A DNA stretch of 17,575 nt, from NCBI GenBank assembly GCA_002751075.1, contig NAOQ01000067.1, positions 11,752-29,326 on the forward strand. Direction: 5' to 3'. A program made the position numbers and the translations under genes. Positions 1 to 9,773 of this stretch are shown here, piece after piece; positions within the stretch are counted from its first letter, which is position 1; each line of letters starts with the position of its first letter. Origin of the DNA: Ichthyophonus hoferi (taxonomy: Eukaryota; Opisthokonta; Ichthyosporea; Ichthyophonida; Ichthyophonidae). The notes under the pieces are model-generated. The model was not told the origin of the DNA, did not search any database, and saw nothing but the letters and a program-made list of their open reading frames with translations.

Positions 1-216
1 AATAAGGTTCTCTTCTGCTACTCTTTATTTGTGTATTAAGACCTACCATCATTTCTATACATTTACACACTATAATATTACTCAATATTTTTCCTATATT
101 TAAATCAATATCTATTTTTCTAATTATTCATTGGAGTTATATATATATATATGGCTATATTGAGAAAGTCGTGTCGTATTTGTAAAACCAACACGTGCAT
201 TGTGTCCACCAATCAG

Positions 217-3200
217 CACTTCCAGAAGATAACACAAGAAAGACGCATACCCGTACTGGATAAATATCATGTTTCTCTGGAAATGGTAAATATAATGATT
301 AAAGATGATTGAGGCTAGCTTTTATATCATTATATATAGAGGGAGGTAGATCTACCGATATATGCACCCACATAAATCCAAATATGCATTTATATATGTA
401 TATGTATAAGTATGAAACTGCAGATACATACCAACCGGACCTCAGTACACCTTATATATGTGTATGTCTAAAATAAAAACATAAATCTACACCTACCTAC
501 CTACCTACCTCTAGATGCTATGGCCTCGCGTGAAAATGCTCCTAGTAATGAATATAGATAGCATCAAACGATGTGCCTTGGACCCTCGACGAGTGGGGAA
601 CATTGAAACCCGCCCTCATTACGTAAGTCTGTCATTTTATTTTGCCTCCCTTAGTTGTAGTAGGACTCGCCAATAAGAGTCATAGTATATATATGATAAC
701 CCATAGGCTGTAAGTCATATCCACTGTATGCATGGTATAGGCTCCTTACGTAATCTATTCTTGTATTCTTATGTGGATCTACACATTATATCTGATTGGC
801 TTGAAGTAGAGTTGCAATAGGGGTGTAAATGGCGTGATACAAGGTTATTGGCTGAATGTCATATGTTAAATATTCCTTACTCGCTTCCTCTTATACTTTT
901 ATTATTATTATTTGTGTTGGGCAAAGAAATTGAAAGCACTTGAACCTATGCACAGTTTATTTCATTTTATTATCTATTTTAAGGCATGCGCACATACTGA
1001 TTGGTACCACCCACCTGTATCTTTATATTTATCTACAATGTGTATATATGATAGTGTGCATATATATATATATGTATGTATGTATGTATATGTATGTATG
1101 ACAGTATGTATGTATATGGGAAGGATATCTATCTATAAGCCAACATAGAAATATGTACATATGCACTTACCCATCTATTATTCTCTTATACCCCTCTCTA
1201 TTGTTATAGGTTACTAGGCGTTATGCTGAGTTTGCGGCCTCCATAGCGACCATCAATGAAGGATGGAATGATCCCCAGGTGAGTGATATTGCTCCTAGAC
1301 TCTTAAGAATATCAATGCCTATTTTATATATTGGACCAGGGTAGAGTTTGTATCTCCTACTATATATATACCGTTTCTTATCATGATACTCATACTATTC
1401 TCTCTTTATTCTTATCATATTCCCTTTATCATGCATGGTATTCTCCACTGTATCCTCTTTTTACTATTGGATACTATATTTAAAAATATATTTAACTATT
1501 CACTTTTTATCCACTAATCTCTTTCTCTACATAGTAGTGGTATAAAATCCATTGGATTAATTTTAATCATAAAAACGTCGAATCAATCCTCTAATAACAC
1601 CGAGTCTATAATCACACCGCGCCCCTACTACTGGTGCAAGCGACTATTAAGCTATTAATAAAGCCTCCACTACTGGCTACAGATCGCGTCCACTACTGCA
1701 CGCATGTGTCTTGAGTTTGAAGGGTTCCTGAGTGCGATGGCGTCACTGTTTCAGAATCCTAAAGATCAAATGATATTCTTTATCAATAATTACGATCTGG
1801 TTCTCTCTGTATTTGGTGTATGTATATGTTGGTCTATTCCTTTATTCGTGTATATATGCATGTATGCTTTTATGTATATGGATGTATGTATGTATGAATG
1901 CATATATATGTGTGTATGCATATCTGTGTATATGTATACTTTGATATGAATGCTTTGTAACTGTGTTTTTTCTTAAAAATATGTCGTTTGGTATATAAGT
2001 TATTGTCTACCTTATATACAGACTTATAGATATTTGTTTGTCTCTGTTTATTTTCTTTTTCAATTGCATTTTTATAAGTATAATACAATATTTTATAGGG
2101 TTCATAATCAATAGTGGATGCATATCGATGTACAGTGCGTATATACTGACTTATTTTAGTTTTAATTTTGTGTAACTGCCAGTTAAGAATGGTTTTTTAA
2201 AATACATGATCTCATGTGGTATACATATAGGGACAGGAAACTCTGGAATGCCCTGAGAATGAACATTTTGAGAAGCAATTGAATATTCGTATACAGGTAT
2301 GTATAGTATAGTATAGTATAGTATCATATAGTATGTGTTGTATGTATGGTATATATTGTATATGCTGTATGTATATCTATCCCTATATTAAATATATTGG
2401 TATATATACATAAGAGGGTACCTGACGGCAGGCGATTGGTGTACAGGAATATGTGGAGGAGGAACTCTGTCCCTATCTGGGGGATATGGAGGCCTTCGTG
2501 AAACAATATGAAACAGTAATGGGTGATTGCAAGCCTGAAGAGATTACCTATAGCGCAGGTAGGTAGAAAACGGAGAGGGAGAGGGAGAGGGGGGGAATTA
2601 TACTCAATTACTATAAAAACAATAAAAATACAAGTTATACTATACGGCAGAAGTGAAAATGTAAGGAAATAAGAAAAATTAACAGCATAAACTTACTGTT
2701 TGTTAGAGTCCATAGCAAGCAAGTGACAGTGGTTGTCGGCGTGTTTCATGCAGAAAAAACCACGCAGGGCATATAGGAGCTAAAGAGCTAAAGAGTAAAG
2801 GGAAGAAGAACTTATTGGCTTACTGCTGTTTTGTTTTACGGAATAATACTATGGATTATTTGTATTAACTCTGTATTATACATACACAGCTCACATTGAG
2901 ACCATCGTAAGATCCTTCGCTTCAGATTGGCGTAGAGCTATAGATTGTATTAACAGCGATGTGCTCCAATCATTTACGAACTTTAGAGTGGGAACAGACA
3001 TCTTACAGGCTGTCCTAACTGGCCTGGTTATGTACTATCAGGTATTTGTATGCTTATTAGTTTCCTATCTTGTTTTATTATTTTACATATGTATATTGGA
3101 TTATATATACTATATCTCTAACCATATTATACCATCCTTATGCAACCCCTTCCTATCTTCTTCATCTACTTCCTACTATATCTTATCTGTTCTTTTATCT

Positions 3201-3484
3201 TTGACTGATCAAAATCTCTATTACTTTATGTAATTATTTTGCTTGGATTAGCTGCTTCATAGTCTGGTTCGCTTACACTGTTTACCCTACATTCCTATTT
3301 CAAAACTCTTGCTCTCTTTTAAGCTGTATTAACCTATTACTGACTTCTTTTAAAAACCATCTTTCTTCAGCGATTCTTGGCTATAATGAACCAACGACCA
3401 TTCAAAACACTTTCTATCCGTAATGAATTAATTAATATTCATCATGTCATGGTAGAGGTTAAGAAGCATCGCACCACCTTCTAG
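217..3484 (+). CDS. VPS52: VPS52, GARP/EARP tethering complex subunit (C-terminal part, 5' truncated by window)
   Basis: Vps52 is a core subunit of the GARP and EARP tethers, which capture endosome-derived vesicles at the trans-Golgi network and recycling endosomes. Exons read: about 217-285, 515-622, 1210-1278, 1683-1817, 2231-2296, 2447-2558, 2890-3041, 3371-3484 (stop TAG). Seven GT-AG introns run from 150 to 587 bp; all are phase 0 except the sixth, which is phase 1. The joined product of about 274 residues aligns almost without gaps to the recalled human VPS52 C-terminus. Diagnostic blocks are LWPRVKM, TRPHYVTRRYAEF, FFINNYD, SFTNFRVGT and the terminal NELINIHHVMVEVKKH ending in F. The 5' edge of the first exon is uncertain: an acceptor-like AG ends at 216, but the frame stays open up to 124. 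Human VPS52 is about 720 residues, so roughly 60% lies upstream. Recognition is firm; the exact first-exon boundary is not. Confidence 0.95.
491..510 (+). repeat. (ACCT)n tract serving as splice-acceptor pyrimidine tract
   Basis: Five tandem ACCT units lie directly before the CTCTAG acceptor of the VPS52 exon that starts at 515. The microsatellite therefore supplies most of the polypyrimidine tract of this intron. Confidence 0.8.
1059..1118 (+). repeat. (TATG)n / (TA)n microsatellite in VPS52 intron
   Basis: An imperfect run of TATG and TA units lies in the intron between VPS52 exons 515-622 and 1210-1278. A similar TATG-rich run recurs in the intron after 1817. Confidence 0.85.
1850..1936 (+). 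repeat. degenerate (TATG)n microsatellite in VPS52 intron
   Basis: TATG/TGTA units run for almost 90 bp shortly after the donor at 1818. Reading frames that cross it are artefacts of the repeat. Confidence 0.8.
2297..2335 (+). repeat. (GTATA)n tract overlapping a 5' splice site
   Basis: GTATA units start at the GTATGT donor that follows VPS52 exon 2231-2296, so several near-identical GTATR donors lie side by side. The first one keeps the reading frame continuous with exon 2447-2558. Confidence 0.75.
2572..2597 (+). repeat. GA-rich purine tract
   Basis: A GAGGGA-type purine run begins about 13 bp after the VPS52 donor at 2559. It stands out because introns here are otherwise pyrimidine-rich on the sense strand. 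Confidence 0.7.
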
Positions 3485-3523
3485 CTTTTACCACCCCGAC
3501 CCCTACCATTTCTTATAAATTAT

Positions 3524-3529
3524 ATTAAA
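3524..3529 (+). terminator. candidate poly(A) signal of VPS52
   Basis: ATTAAA lies 40 bp after the VPS52 stop codon, implying a very short 3' UTR. Cleavage site and usage are inferred only. Confidence 0.5.
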
Positions 3530-4159
3530 TGCCAACCATTATAGGTGATGTATGATTAGCATTATATTATATTATATTATTATATGATATATATCAGTGA
3601 TTGCCTGTTATGTCTATTGGTTGTTGTTAATTATGTAACCTCAACTAACTATCTCATGATCTAGGGAATATTCCAATTATATACAAAATACACCGTTGTT
3701 TATACTGCAAAACTATTATTTATTTGTTTTTTCCGCACTATTTTACACCACCTAGATATCAAGCTGGTTAGTATAGATAAGTAAACTATGTATAGTCATT
3801 ATTGTGATAGCTGTCCTATATTTTGACACTAACACACAACTTCTATGATGGTTGGGTGTATATATGTATATATAGGGCCTTTTATCTAGCCTGCTTGTAA
3901 CATAATGTATAATCGTTTTGTATACAGTAATTCAACACAACTGTATTAAATGAATGTATTAGAATTACTTATAATAGAGCGCCAACTCCAAATACATAAT
4001 ATTTATTATTACCGTGTATGAGATAATATCATATTTATTAAATATAATCACGATAATAAATATTTATATATCAATTAATATACATATACTATTAATATAT
4101 ATATATATATATATACTAGTACTATCTATATAACATTAATATATGTATAATATCCATGC
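3530..4159. other. AT-rich intergenic spacer with simple repeats
   Basis: No gene is recognised. The stretch holds an (ATTAT)n run at about 3561-3586 and a perfect (AT)n run at 4095-4115. TTTATT at 4034-4039 is an AATAAA on the minus strand. Confidence 0.6.
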
Positions 4160-4273
4160 TTATTGATAAAATATGGCGAGGGAAATACCTACACCATTAG
4201 TTATTCTAAATTTCTCCTGTTTAACGAGAAGCGCTCCCATATACTCGGCAAATCCAGTAGGATTACCAGCCCC
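4160..4273 (-). other. minus-strand coding-like open frame (unassigned)
   Basis: Read on the minus strand, 37 codons are open up to a TAA at 4162-4160, containing NPTGFAEYMGALL and VGISLAIFYQ. The patch is less AT-rich than its surroundings. An AATAAA (minus) lies about 120 bp downstream, at 4039-4034. Other frames here are also open: 39 codons in another minus frame and about 60 on the plus strand. The strand is therefore not settled. It could be a terminal exon, a decayed gene or chance. Confidence 0.2.
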
Positions 4274-4440
4274 TTAATGAAGAAGAGCATACATAAGACC
4301 TTTTGTATTAAAAAATACATATACTATTTCCGTTGTAGGCTGTTACTGTAATTAACCAATTATAGCTTAATCTAGACCGCTTCCTACTAATCCGTAATTG
4401 GACTGAGTACATTGGCAATGCCTTCCTGATTACACATAAA

Positions 4441-4560
4441 TCATTTCGGGCAAACACGAATGCTATTGGCTACAGGCTTGTAATTGTATGAAAATTCATC
4501 TATTATGGGTTGTCTGTAGATATTTCTTTGATAATAACCAAAAAGACTACTTATATAATA
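4441..4560 (-). other. minus-strand coding-like open frame (unassigned)
   Basis: Forty minus-strand codons, including a TGA at 4443-4441, read with a balanced composition (contains QPIIDEFSYNYKPVANS). An acceptor-like CTACAG precedes the second half. It lies 170 bp upstream, on the same strand, of the open frame at 4160-4273 and is bounded by a (TA)n run. No family is recognised. Confidence 0.18.
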
Positions 4561-4562
4561 AC

Positions 4563-4584
4563 ATATATATATATATATATATAT
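4563..4584. repeat. (AT)n microsatellite
   Basis: An uninterrupted TA dinucleotide run. Confidence 0.9.
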
Positions 4585-4816
4585 TATGTATACTATTCTA
4601 GCAAAAAATGATAGATCAAACGGTATATTGAATTACTGGTTGGTATTCCTCACCAAAATGTGTCAAGTGTATGCACGATTTTCCCTCTTTTATTAATCGA
4701 TGGATTAAGCAACTCCTTTTTACCTATTATAAGGCTAGAGAGATAATTGGCTTAATAATAAATAAAACAGTTTAAATAAAATGAAATTTGTCGATGTTGG
4801 TACTAACTTTATAACA

Positions 4817-4840
4817 TTTTTTTTTTACAAAAAAAAAAAA
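4817..4840. repeat. oligo-T / oligo-A inverted pair
   Basis: Ten T, then AC, then twelve A form a near-perfect self-complementary stretch. It is followed by a purine-rich GGAGGAGAGAGAGGG segment. It may be a recombination or slippage scar; no function is shown. Confidence 0.8.
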
Positions 4841-4871
4841 CGGAGGAGAGAGAGGGTAAAATGACGATTTG

Positions 4872-4970
4872 ATGGATATACAGGTCAGGGGACAATTTAT
4901 TATTGCTATTGTGGATCTCGGTAATGGAGATGATTGTAATACTGTAGCGTATACCCATTTAAAATTTTAG
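4872..4970 (+). other. short coding-like ORF, 32 codons (unassigned)
   Basis: ATG at 4872 to TAG at 4968-4970 gives a 32-residue product with FIIAIVDLGNGDDC in the middle. Composition is more balanced than in neighbouring frames. No family, splice context or poly(A) signal supports it, so it may be chance. Confidence 0.15.
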
Positions 4971-5541
4971 TTATACAATTGACTAACAAGATAAATGAGA
5001 TAATTACTGTAGTTAGCCCCAGTCCAGTTTAAGACATCTGTTAGAGTCAAGTAGAAATACGGTTTTAAATTGGACATAGATACTTCAATGTCATTATCCA
5101 AAGATTACCGGTATTAATGATAAATAGTATACAGAATACCTAAACAATATTCATTCATTATTTTGAAACAAGAAATGCCTGACTACTGTCACATGGAAAA
5201 TAAAACAAAACATAAGAACTAACATAAGAAATCAGGTATATTGAATTTAAGTCTATACTTAACAAGATAATGTATGTAAAACAAGTAGTGTCCACGTACA
5301 CATGACGTCTTCTAACTTCTTTTTTATTGAACAAATTTGTCATAGCTCAGTTTATATTAGTACACATGGCCAATTTAACCAATGATTGGTGCAATTACAA
5401 TGTTGGAACTGCCACTGAAATCATAACAAATGTGTGTAGAATTGAATAGACTTTATAAGCTGAGTTTCGGAATAAATAAAAAATTTAAAATGAGTAAATA
5501 TTGTAAAAATTTACATTATAATATTAAACAATGACCAGATT
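4971..5541. other. intergenic spacer, no gene recognised
   Basis: AT-rich sequence with no recognised product. A minus-strand frame at 5158-5343 (61 codons) is Ile/Leu/Tyr-rich and looks like a chance frame. The stretch includes a 13-bp palindrome at 5378-5390. Confidence 0.5.
5378..5390. promoter_or_regulatory. 13-bp palindrome pairing two CCAAT motifs
   Basis: ACCAATGATTGGT is a perfect inverted repeat around a central G, placing CCAAT on both strands. NF-Y binds CCAAT. No promoter is otherwise evident here, so the role is speculative. Confidence 0.3.
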
Positions 5542-5547
5542 TTTATT
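5542..5547 (-). terminator. candidate poly(A) signal for minus-strand exon
   Basis: TTTATT on the + strand is AATAAA on the minus strand. It lies 28 bp past the TAG of the candidate minus exon at 5575-5736, a spacing typical of the short 3' UTRs in this window. Confidence 0.4.
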
Positions 5548-5574
5548 GACTTAAATGGACATGTCAAAACATAC

Positions 5575-5736
5575 CTAATCGACTACAGTAAGATCTAGCG
5601 TGTCTAGATAATATCTCACGCCATGTATTCCATCCACCAATCCTAGAAGGCCATAAATGAACCTAATACGATTGGTGTATGGTGGCCACAAGTCACTTTC
5701 TACATAATCACTAGAGCCAAGTTTATAAACTGATAT
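5575..5736 (-). CDS. candidate 3' terminal exon of an unrecognised minus-strand gene
   Basis: On the minus strand a frame stays open from about 5815 to TAG at 5577-5575. Its last 50 codons look coding: YVESDLWPPYTNRIRF, then a hydrophobic IYGLLGLVDG, then IHGVRYYLDTLDLTVVD. The patch is clearly more GC-rich than its flanks, while competing frames contain stops. AG acceptors end at 5737 and 5730, and AATAAA follows 28 bp after the stop. The product reads as the end of a small membrane protein. The H-G-V-R-x-x-x-D spacing is faintly like helices of quinone/haem membrane anchors such as SdhC, which is too weak to name. The gene would lie tail-away from the adenylate kinase, sharing the 5740-6030 interval as a divergent 5' region. 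Upstream exons are not firmly found; an ATG at 5949-5947 opens a 35-codon frame that could belong. Confidence 0.4.
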   Translation of the reverse strand: MSVYKLGSSDYVESDLWPPYTNRIRFIYGLLGLVDGIHGVRYYLDTLDLTVVD

Positions 5737-5989
5737 CTCAAATAATAAATTTTGAAAAATATAATACCTTACCGAAAAAAAAAATAGGAAATTTAAAATA
5801 GATATATAATATGATATTTATATTTTATATTTGCGTGATCTTTATTTAGTAGTACGATACCACATCAGAAAGGTAATGCCCCGCCTATAATTATTATAGT
5901 AAATATTTAGAAATAAAAGGAACCAATCAATAGTTAGATAAGAGATCATAGCAATTGTAAATAGACTATAAAATATAAAACAGTAACAA

Positions 5990-6004
5990 ATGAGTGGTTG
6001 GTAA
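5990..6004 (+). promoter_or_regulatory. short upstream ORF before the adenylate kinase start
   Basis: ATG AGT GGT TGG TAA sits 26 bp before the chosen start codon, with A at -3 (ACAAATG). If the transcript starts upstream, this four-codon uORF could dampen translation of the kinase. This is inferred; the 5' end of the mRNA is unknown. Confidence 0.3.
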
Positions 6005-6029
6005 CGTTGGTGTTGTTAAATATTCTCGT

Positions 6030-8317
6030 ATGCCTTACTTTATATTCCTTCAGTCCTCGAAGTCTCTGCCAGCCACTAGTAAAATATGGTATTCAGGCAT
6101 TAGAACCTTCCATGCCGTTATTACCGGTCCACCTGCCGCGGGGAAAGGGACAATATCCAACTGGATAATAAGAGACTTCCCCCTTAAACACTTATCTAGT
6201 GGACAGGTGCTTAGAGAACAGGTAGGGTAAATCTACCACGCTTTAGTGTTCACATAATATATACATGGCAATCATTTATTGCCTTGTATTACCTTGTCAG
6301 TCACTTTATTTTCTTATTTATTAATCTGGCGTTTTAAATTATTTAACTTGAATTATTATTCTATCTTCTTCCTTCTTGTCTCATCTTTTCCTTCCTCATA
6401 CTGTCTTATTCAAGGCATAATCCAATCACACAAACTGTGACACAAACGTACTGAACCACAAATGTACAAGCAAACATGAAGTTTATCATGAATATATCAT
6501 TCTAGGGTTTATCCTGTCATTAATGCGTTGATATATTCTTCTATATCTTTCATATTCTATCTTTTGTTCCTCTTACTGTCTTGTCTTTTTATGCTATATC
6601 ACCTCCTTATACTCCTCCTCCCTCATCATCTATTCCCTAGTTTCTCTCTATTAAAGTACTTCTCTGGGCCTCTTGTTGACTCTATCGAATCATCTAAAAA
6701 TCTTTTTTCTTTTCTCTGTTTTTTTATTATTTCTATTCATTCACAACTTTATTCAGATCCTATTATTTTTGTTAAACTATATCTTCTTTACAATAATCTC
6801 CTCAATTGCCTAACTTGATTTGTTCTCCACATATACCTCTATTTTTTATCCTCTGGTATCACTTCTTATGTTAGCATATCATATCCCACCATATTCTATT
6901 CCATCATATCTTACCCAAGCCAATCATACCCTATTGATTTTATCCTACCCTATCCTATTTTATTCTATCCTATCCCCTCTTCTTCCTTTTCCTCTTTCTC
7001 CCTCCTTCCCTTTCCTTTATCAATGATACAGATTAGTAAAGGGTCAGAGATAGGTCTATTATCACATGCCTACATGCATAGAGGAGAATTAACCCCCGAT
7101 GACGTAGTGATGGAGCAAATGAGAACATACCTTTGCCAAACCACTGGGCACTGGTTATTGGATGGCTTCCCTCGTACCCTTCGGCAGGCTGAAGAATTGG
7201 ATAAAATGGCCCCTATAGATATATGTTATAGCTTGATAGTCCCTGAAGTGGTATGTTACTATGGTTACTTATGTATTGGTTTACTACGTGTTTATCTGAA
7301 TGGGTTTGCATGTTGTGTTTTACTATATATATATATATAATGTACTATGATATCATATCAAATATAATATAACATGGATTAATGTAATTTACTATAGAAT
7401 ATCATAGTATAGGATAGGATAGTATAATATATGCATGCTTCTATTTCTATTACGATTATATGACCTTCCAGAGATAATATGTTAGTACTACCTTGCTATA
7501 TTTATTTTATTGTGTTATTTTATCTCTATTAACTCCTTGGTATTCACTGTTCTATTATATCTTTCTCTTTACTAGTTATCTATCCCAATATATCTTGTAT
7601 TATCTTACCTGATCTAATATATTATATTATATTATACCCTATATTTCTCTATATCCGTCTCCGTCTCCGTCTTCCTACTCTCTCTCCCTGTATCTACAGG
7701 AAGTAGTCAAGCGAGCCAAAACCAGATGGATTCATGCTGCCAGTGGACGTATCTATAACACGGCCTTCACTCCCTCCAAGATCCCCTATAAGGATGACGT
7801 CACAGGTGACCCCCTCACCCAGCGGAATGATGATAGGGAAGAAACGGTGGGTATTTATCTATTGGTTAAACTGACTACTTGACTGCTGATTTGGTAATGT
7901 GATGATTGGGCCAAGGAATAACAGTAACAAACTATGACTAAACTTTGTACATATCCCTGATGATGTAGTGTCTAGTGGGTTGTATCACATCTCTCTTACA
8001 ATGGCCAATAGGATGTCCTGTCCTTGTACTTGTACTGTCTCTCTTTATGACACCATCCAATCATGCATCATATATCATTCTTCCTCTCCTCATTATCTCT
8101 CTCTTATATACATACTAACAGGTTTATTGACTTCCTTCCTGTGTTGTTATCTTAGGTGCGTAATCGGATGAGGAGCTACCAGATAGAAATACAACCCTTA
8201 TGTGATTACTATATGAGGCAGGGTAAGCTCATGGAGCTCTCTGGAGAGTCATCACAAGATATATACTCACAAATATACGCTCACTTAAAAAGTATCAATT
8301 TTGCGAGGAAGGACTAG
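6030..8317 (+). CDS. AK3: adenylate kinase, mitochondrial AK3/AK4 class (GTP:AMP phosphotransferase type)
   Basis: Transfers a phosphate from a nucleoside triphosphate to AMP, balancing adenine/guanine nucleotides in the mitochondrial matrix (family knowledge). Exons: 6030-6221, 7032-7250, 7700-7846, 8156-8317 (TAG). The three introns (810, 449, 309 bp) are all phase 0; the product is about 239 residues (human AK3 is 227). Visible: P-loop GPPAAGKGT (33-41, Lys39), AMP-site LSSGQVLR (55-62), DGFPRT (108-113), and a zinc-less LID with TRWIHAASGRIYN (145-157) and QRNDD (178-182). The 28 residues before HAVITGPP are Ser/Lys/Arg-bearing with no acidic residue, fitting a targeting presequence. ATG 6030 is the first in-frame Met after a TGA at 5991-5993. 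An acceptor-like TTCCTTCAG at about 6045-6053 allows an alternative 5' exon. Odd point: the usual Asp of SSGD is Gln59; human AK4 also deviates here (His). AK3 versus AK4 is not resolved. Confidence 0.94.
6529..7020 (+). other. long pyrimidine-rich half of adenylate kinase intron 1
   Basis: The sense strand is strongly T/C-rich for about 490 bp before the acceptor at 7031, including ATCCT/TATCC pentamer runs at about 6938-6977. Reading frames here are Leu/Ser/Phe/Pro-rich artefacts. Confidence 0.75.
7616..7672 (+). repeat. (ATATT)n followed by three CCGTCT units
   Basis: An ATATT run (about 7616-7636) and three exact CCGTCT hexamers (7655-7672) precede the CTACAG acceptor at 7699. They form part of the pyrimidine tract of adenylate kinase intron 2. 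Confidence 0.75.
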
Positions 8318-8404
8318 ACCCGACTCGACAACGCTGTTGGTAATTGCATGTACTTGTACATGGGATGGATGTAGAATCCCATTTACAAGTATATATTTAC
8401 ATCA

Positions 8405-8424
8405 ATATATAGATATATAGATAT
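8405..8424 (+). repeat. (ATATAG)n run in the adenylate kinase 3' UTR
   Basis: A short tandem ATATAG/ATAT run lies about 90 bp after the stop codon. The surrounding 8318-8666 is probably 3' UTR, and the 70-codon frame in it is not supported. Confidence 0.6.
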
Positions 8425-8666
8425 ATGTTTGTTTGTTTGGGCTTATGTTTATGTGCACAGTGAAGATGAGTGGTTGGATAGCAATCACTCAGTTAATCAT
8501 GTATCCGTATATTGTAGATTTACTTCCCATTATGGAGATCAAATCTTATGTTATGTCTTATATCTTGTACTTTTCATTGTATTATATTCTTTGCATTAAT
8601 CTGTTTGTATATACTACCATATACTACCATACTGATACTATATAGACTTTAAATGATACATTTGTA

Positions 8667-8672
8667 AATAAA
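8667..8672 (+). terminator. candidate poly(A) signal of adenylate kinase
   Basis: AATAAA lies 350 bp after the stop codon. It is the first canonical hexamer downstream, giving a longer 3' UTR than the other genes here. Confidence 0.5.
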
Positions 8673-9400
8673 GTAACATAGGGTGGAGTATGTTTAGCTT
8701 ATTATTCAAACTATAATATAGGCTAGATTTCAACCATTACTATGTAAAGTGTAAAGTATCCTGAGGATCTTTTGATTCAGTAACAAAACTTGTAAGTATA
8801 ATAGACCTGCCTTGCTATAACTGTGTCTAGACTACTACTACCTGTTGTCATATAGCCGAGTTAGTATAAGCATATGAGTAGGCTAGAAACATTGTACTAC
8901 TTATAGTATGGGCCTGGTTAATTAGTAGTTAATTAGTAATAACTATTAGGTAAAGTTCATTACTTTAACAGCGTGACGCCTATTATTAGATATTGTTTAT
9001 GGTACTTAAAACTTGATCACTTATTATTAGACCACTTATAATGATTTGTCTGAAGTTTAGCTTGAGCATTTCGTTTTGTTAAACCAGGAATATTTAATTA
9101 ATTTGGGTACTTATTTATATAACTATAATCCTTTAACATTATTAACACTTATTATTACAAATGTAGTCGGAAAAATAGGTAGTGTAATCTATTAGTGTTA
9201 AATGACAATTCAAGATGATCGATTAAAATTAAACTAGCTAATGGCAGAGGTCCTGCAACTATATAAAAAGCCATTTGAGATAATAAGTTTTGGGTCCAGA
9301 TAACACATTGCTTAGGCATCCTGCTTAAGACAAGTCCTGCTGACTTGCTTAATAATAAATATATCTATTAGCATATCTGTACTCCGTGTATGAAAAGAGA
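8673..9400. other. intergenic spacer, no gene recognised
   Basis: AT-rich sequence with dense stops in all frames. No conserved motif, RNA gene or clear repeat was seen. Confidence 0.55.
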
Positions 9401-9454
9401 CACGGTAAAACGCCCTTTAATTTTGTATTCCCTTCTTCTGAATGAATATAGGTC
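9401..9454 (+). repeat. diverged direct repeat, copy 1
   Basis: Shares TAAAACGCCC, TTAATT, TATTCCCT and GAATATAGGTC in the same order with copy 2 at 9774-9829. By eye the match is roughly 75-80% over 55 bp, with one small indel. Weaker similarity continues some 12 bp to the left. Confidence 0.75.
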
Positions 9455-9773
9455 ACAGGAATGATAGCAGAGAAAGCTTAAATAGTTCATCATGGTCACA
9501 AAACCTGGTAATTCTACTAAGTCAACGATCCACAAAATTCAAAAACACTTCACCTCAGCCATACATCCATCTACTGACCTATACATGTGGAGAATCAATT
9601 TTATTACATCTGCACCATGTCTCCAAATCTGTATTTGAACTATCAACATTTCCAGCTTCAAAGTGACACCAAGGTAATGTATAGAACAACTATATAACAC
9701 CCATATATCACATCAGCCACTAGACGCCATATGTTAGAGCCTACAACAGAGCCAGAGCCAGAGTGAACAGGAA

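Noticed and set aside
1-216. Search for an additional VPS52 exon
   Set aside because: The frame upstream of 217 is open to 124, but its residues align poorly to VPS52 and no clear exon with both splice sites was found.
912-2088. Frames of 70-80 codons in the VPS52 introns on both strands
   Set aside because: They are created by TATG/TA microsatellites and give repetitive Tyr/Ile/Cys/Val-rich products. The one at 1704 is a real exon only up to 1817.
5158-5343. Minus-strand frame of 61 codons
   Set aside because: The product is Ile/Leu/Tyr/Ser-rich as expected for AT-rich chance frames. It has no splice or poly(A) context and no recognised motif.
7957-7975. CTGATGA stretch considered as a hammerhead ribozyme core
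   Set aside because: No matching GAAA core strand or pairing helices at the needed spacing.
9579-9677. Minus-strand segment with a W-C-R-C motif, considered as part of a Cys-rich zinc domain
   Set aside because: Only two cysteines match and a stop follows shortly; the required later cysteines and histidine are absent.
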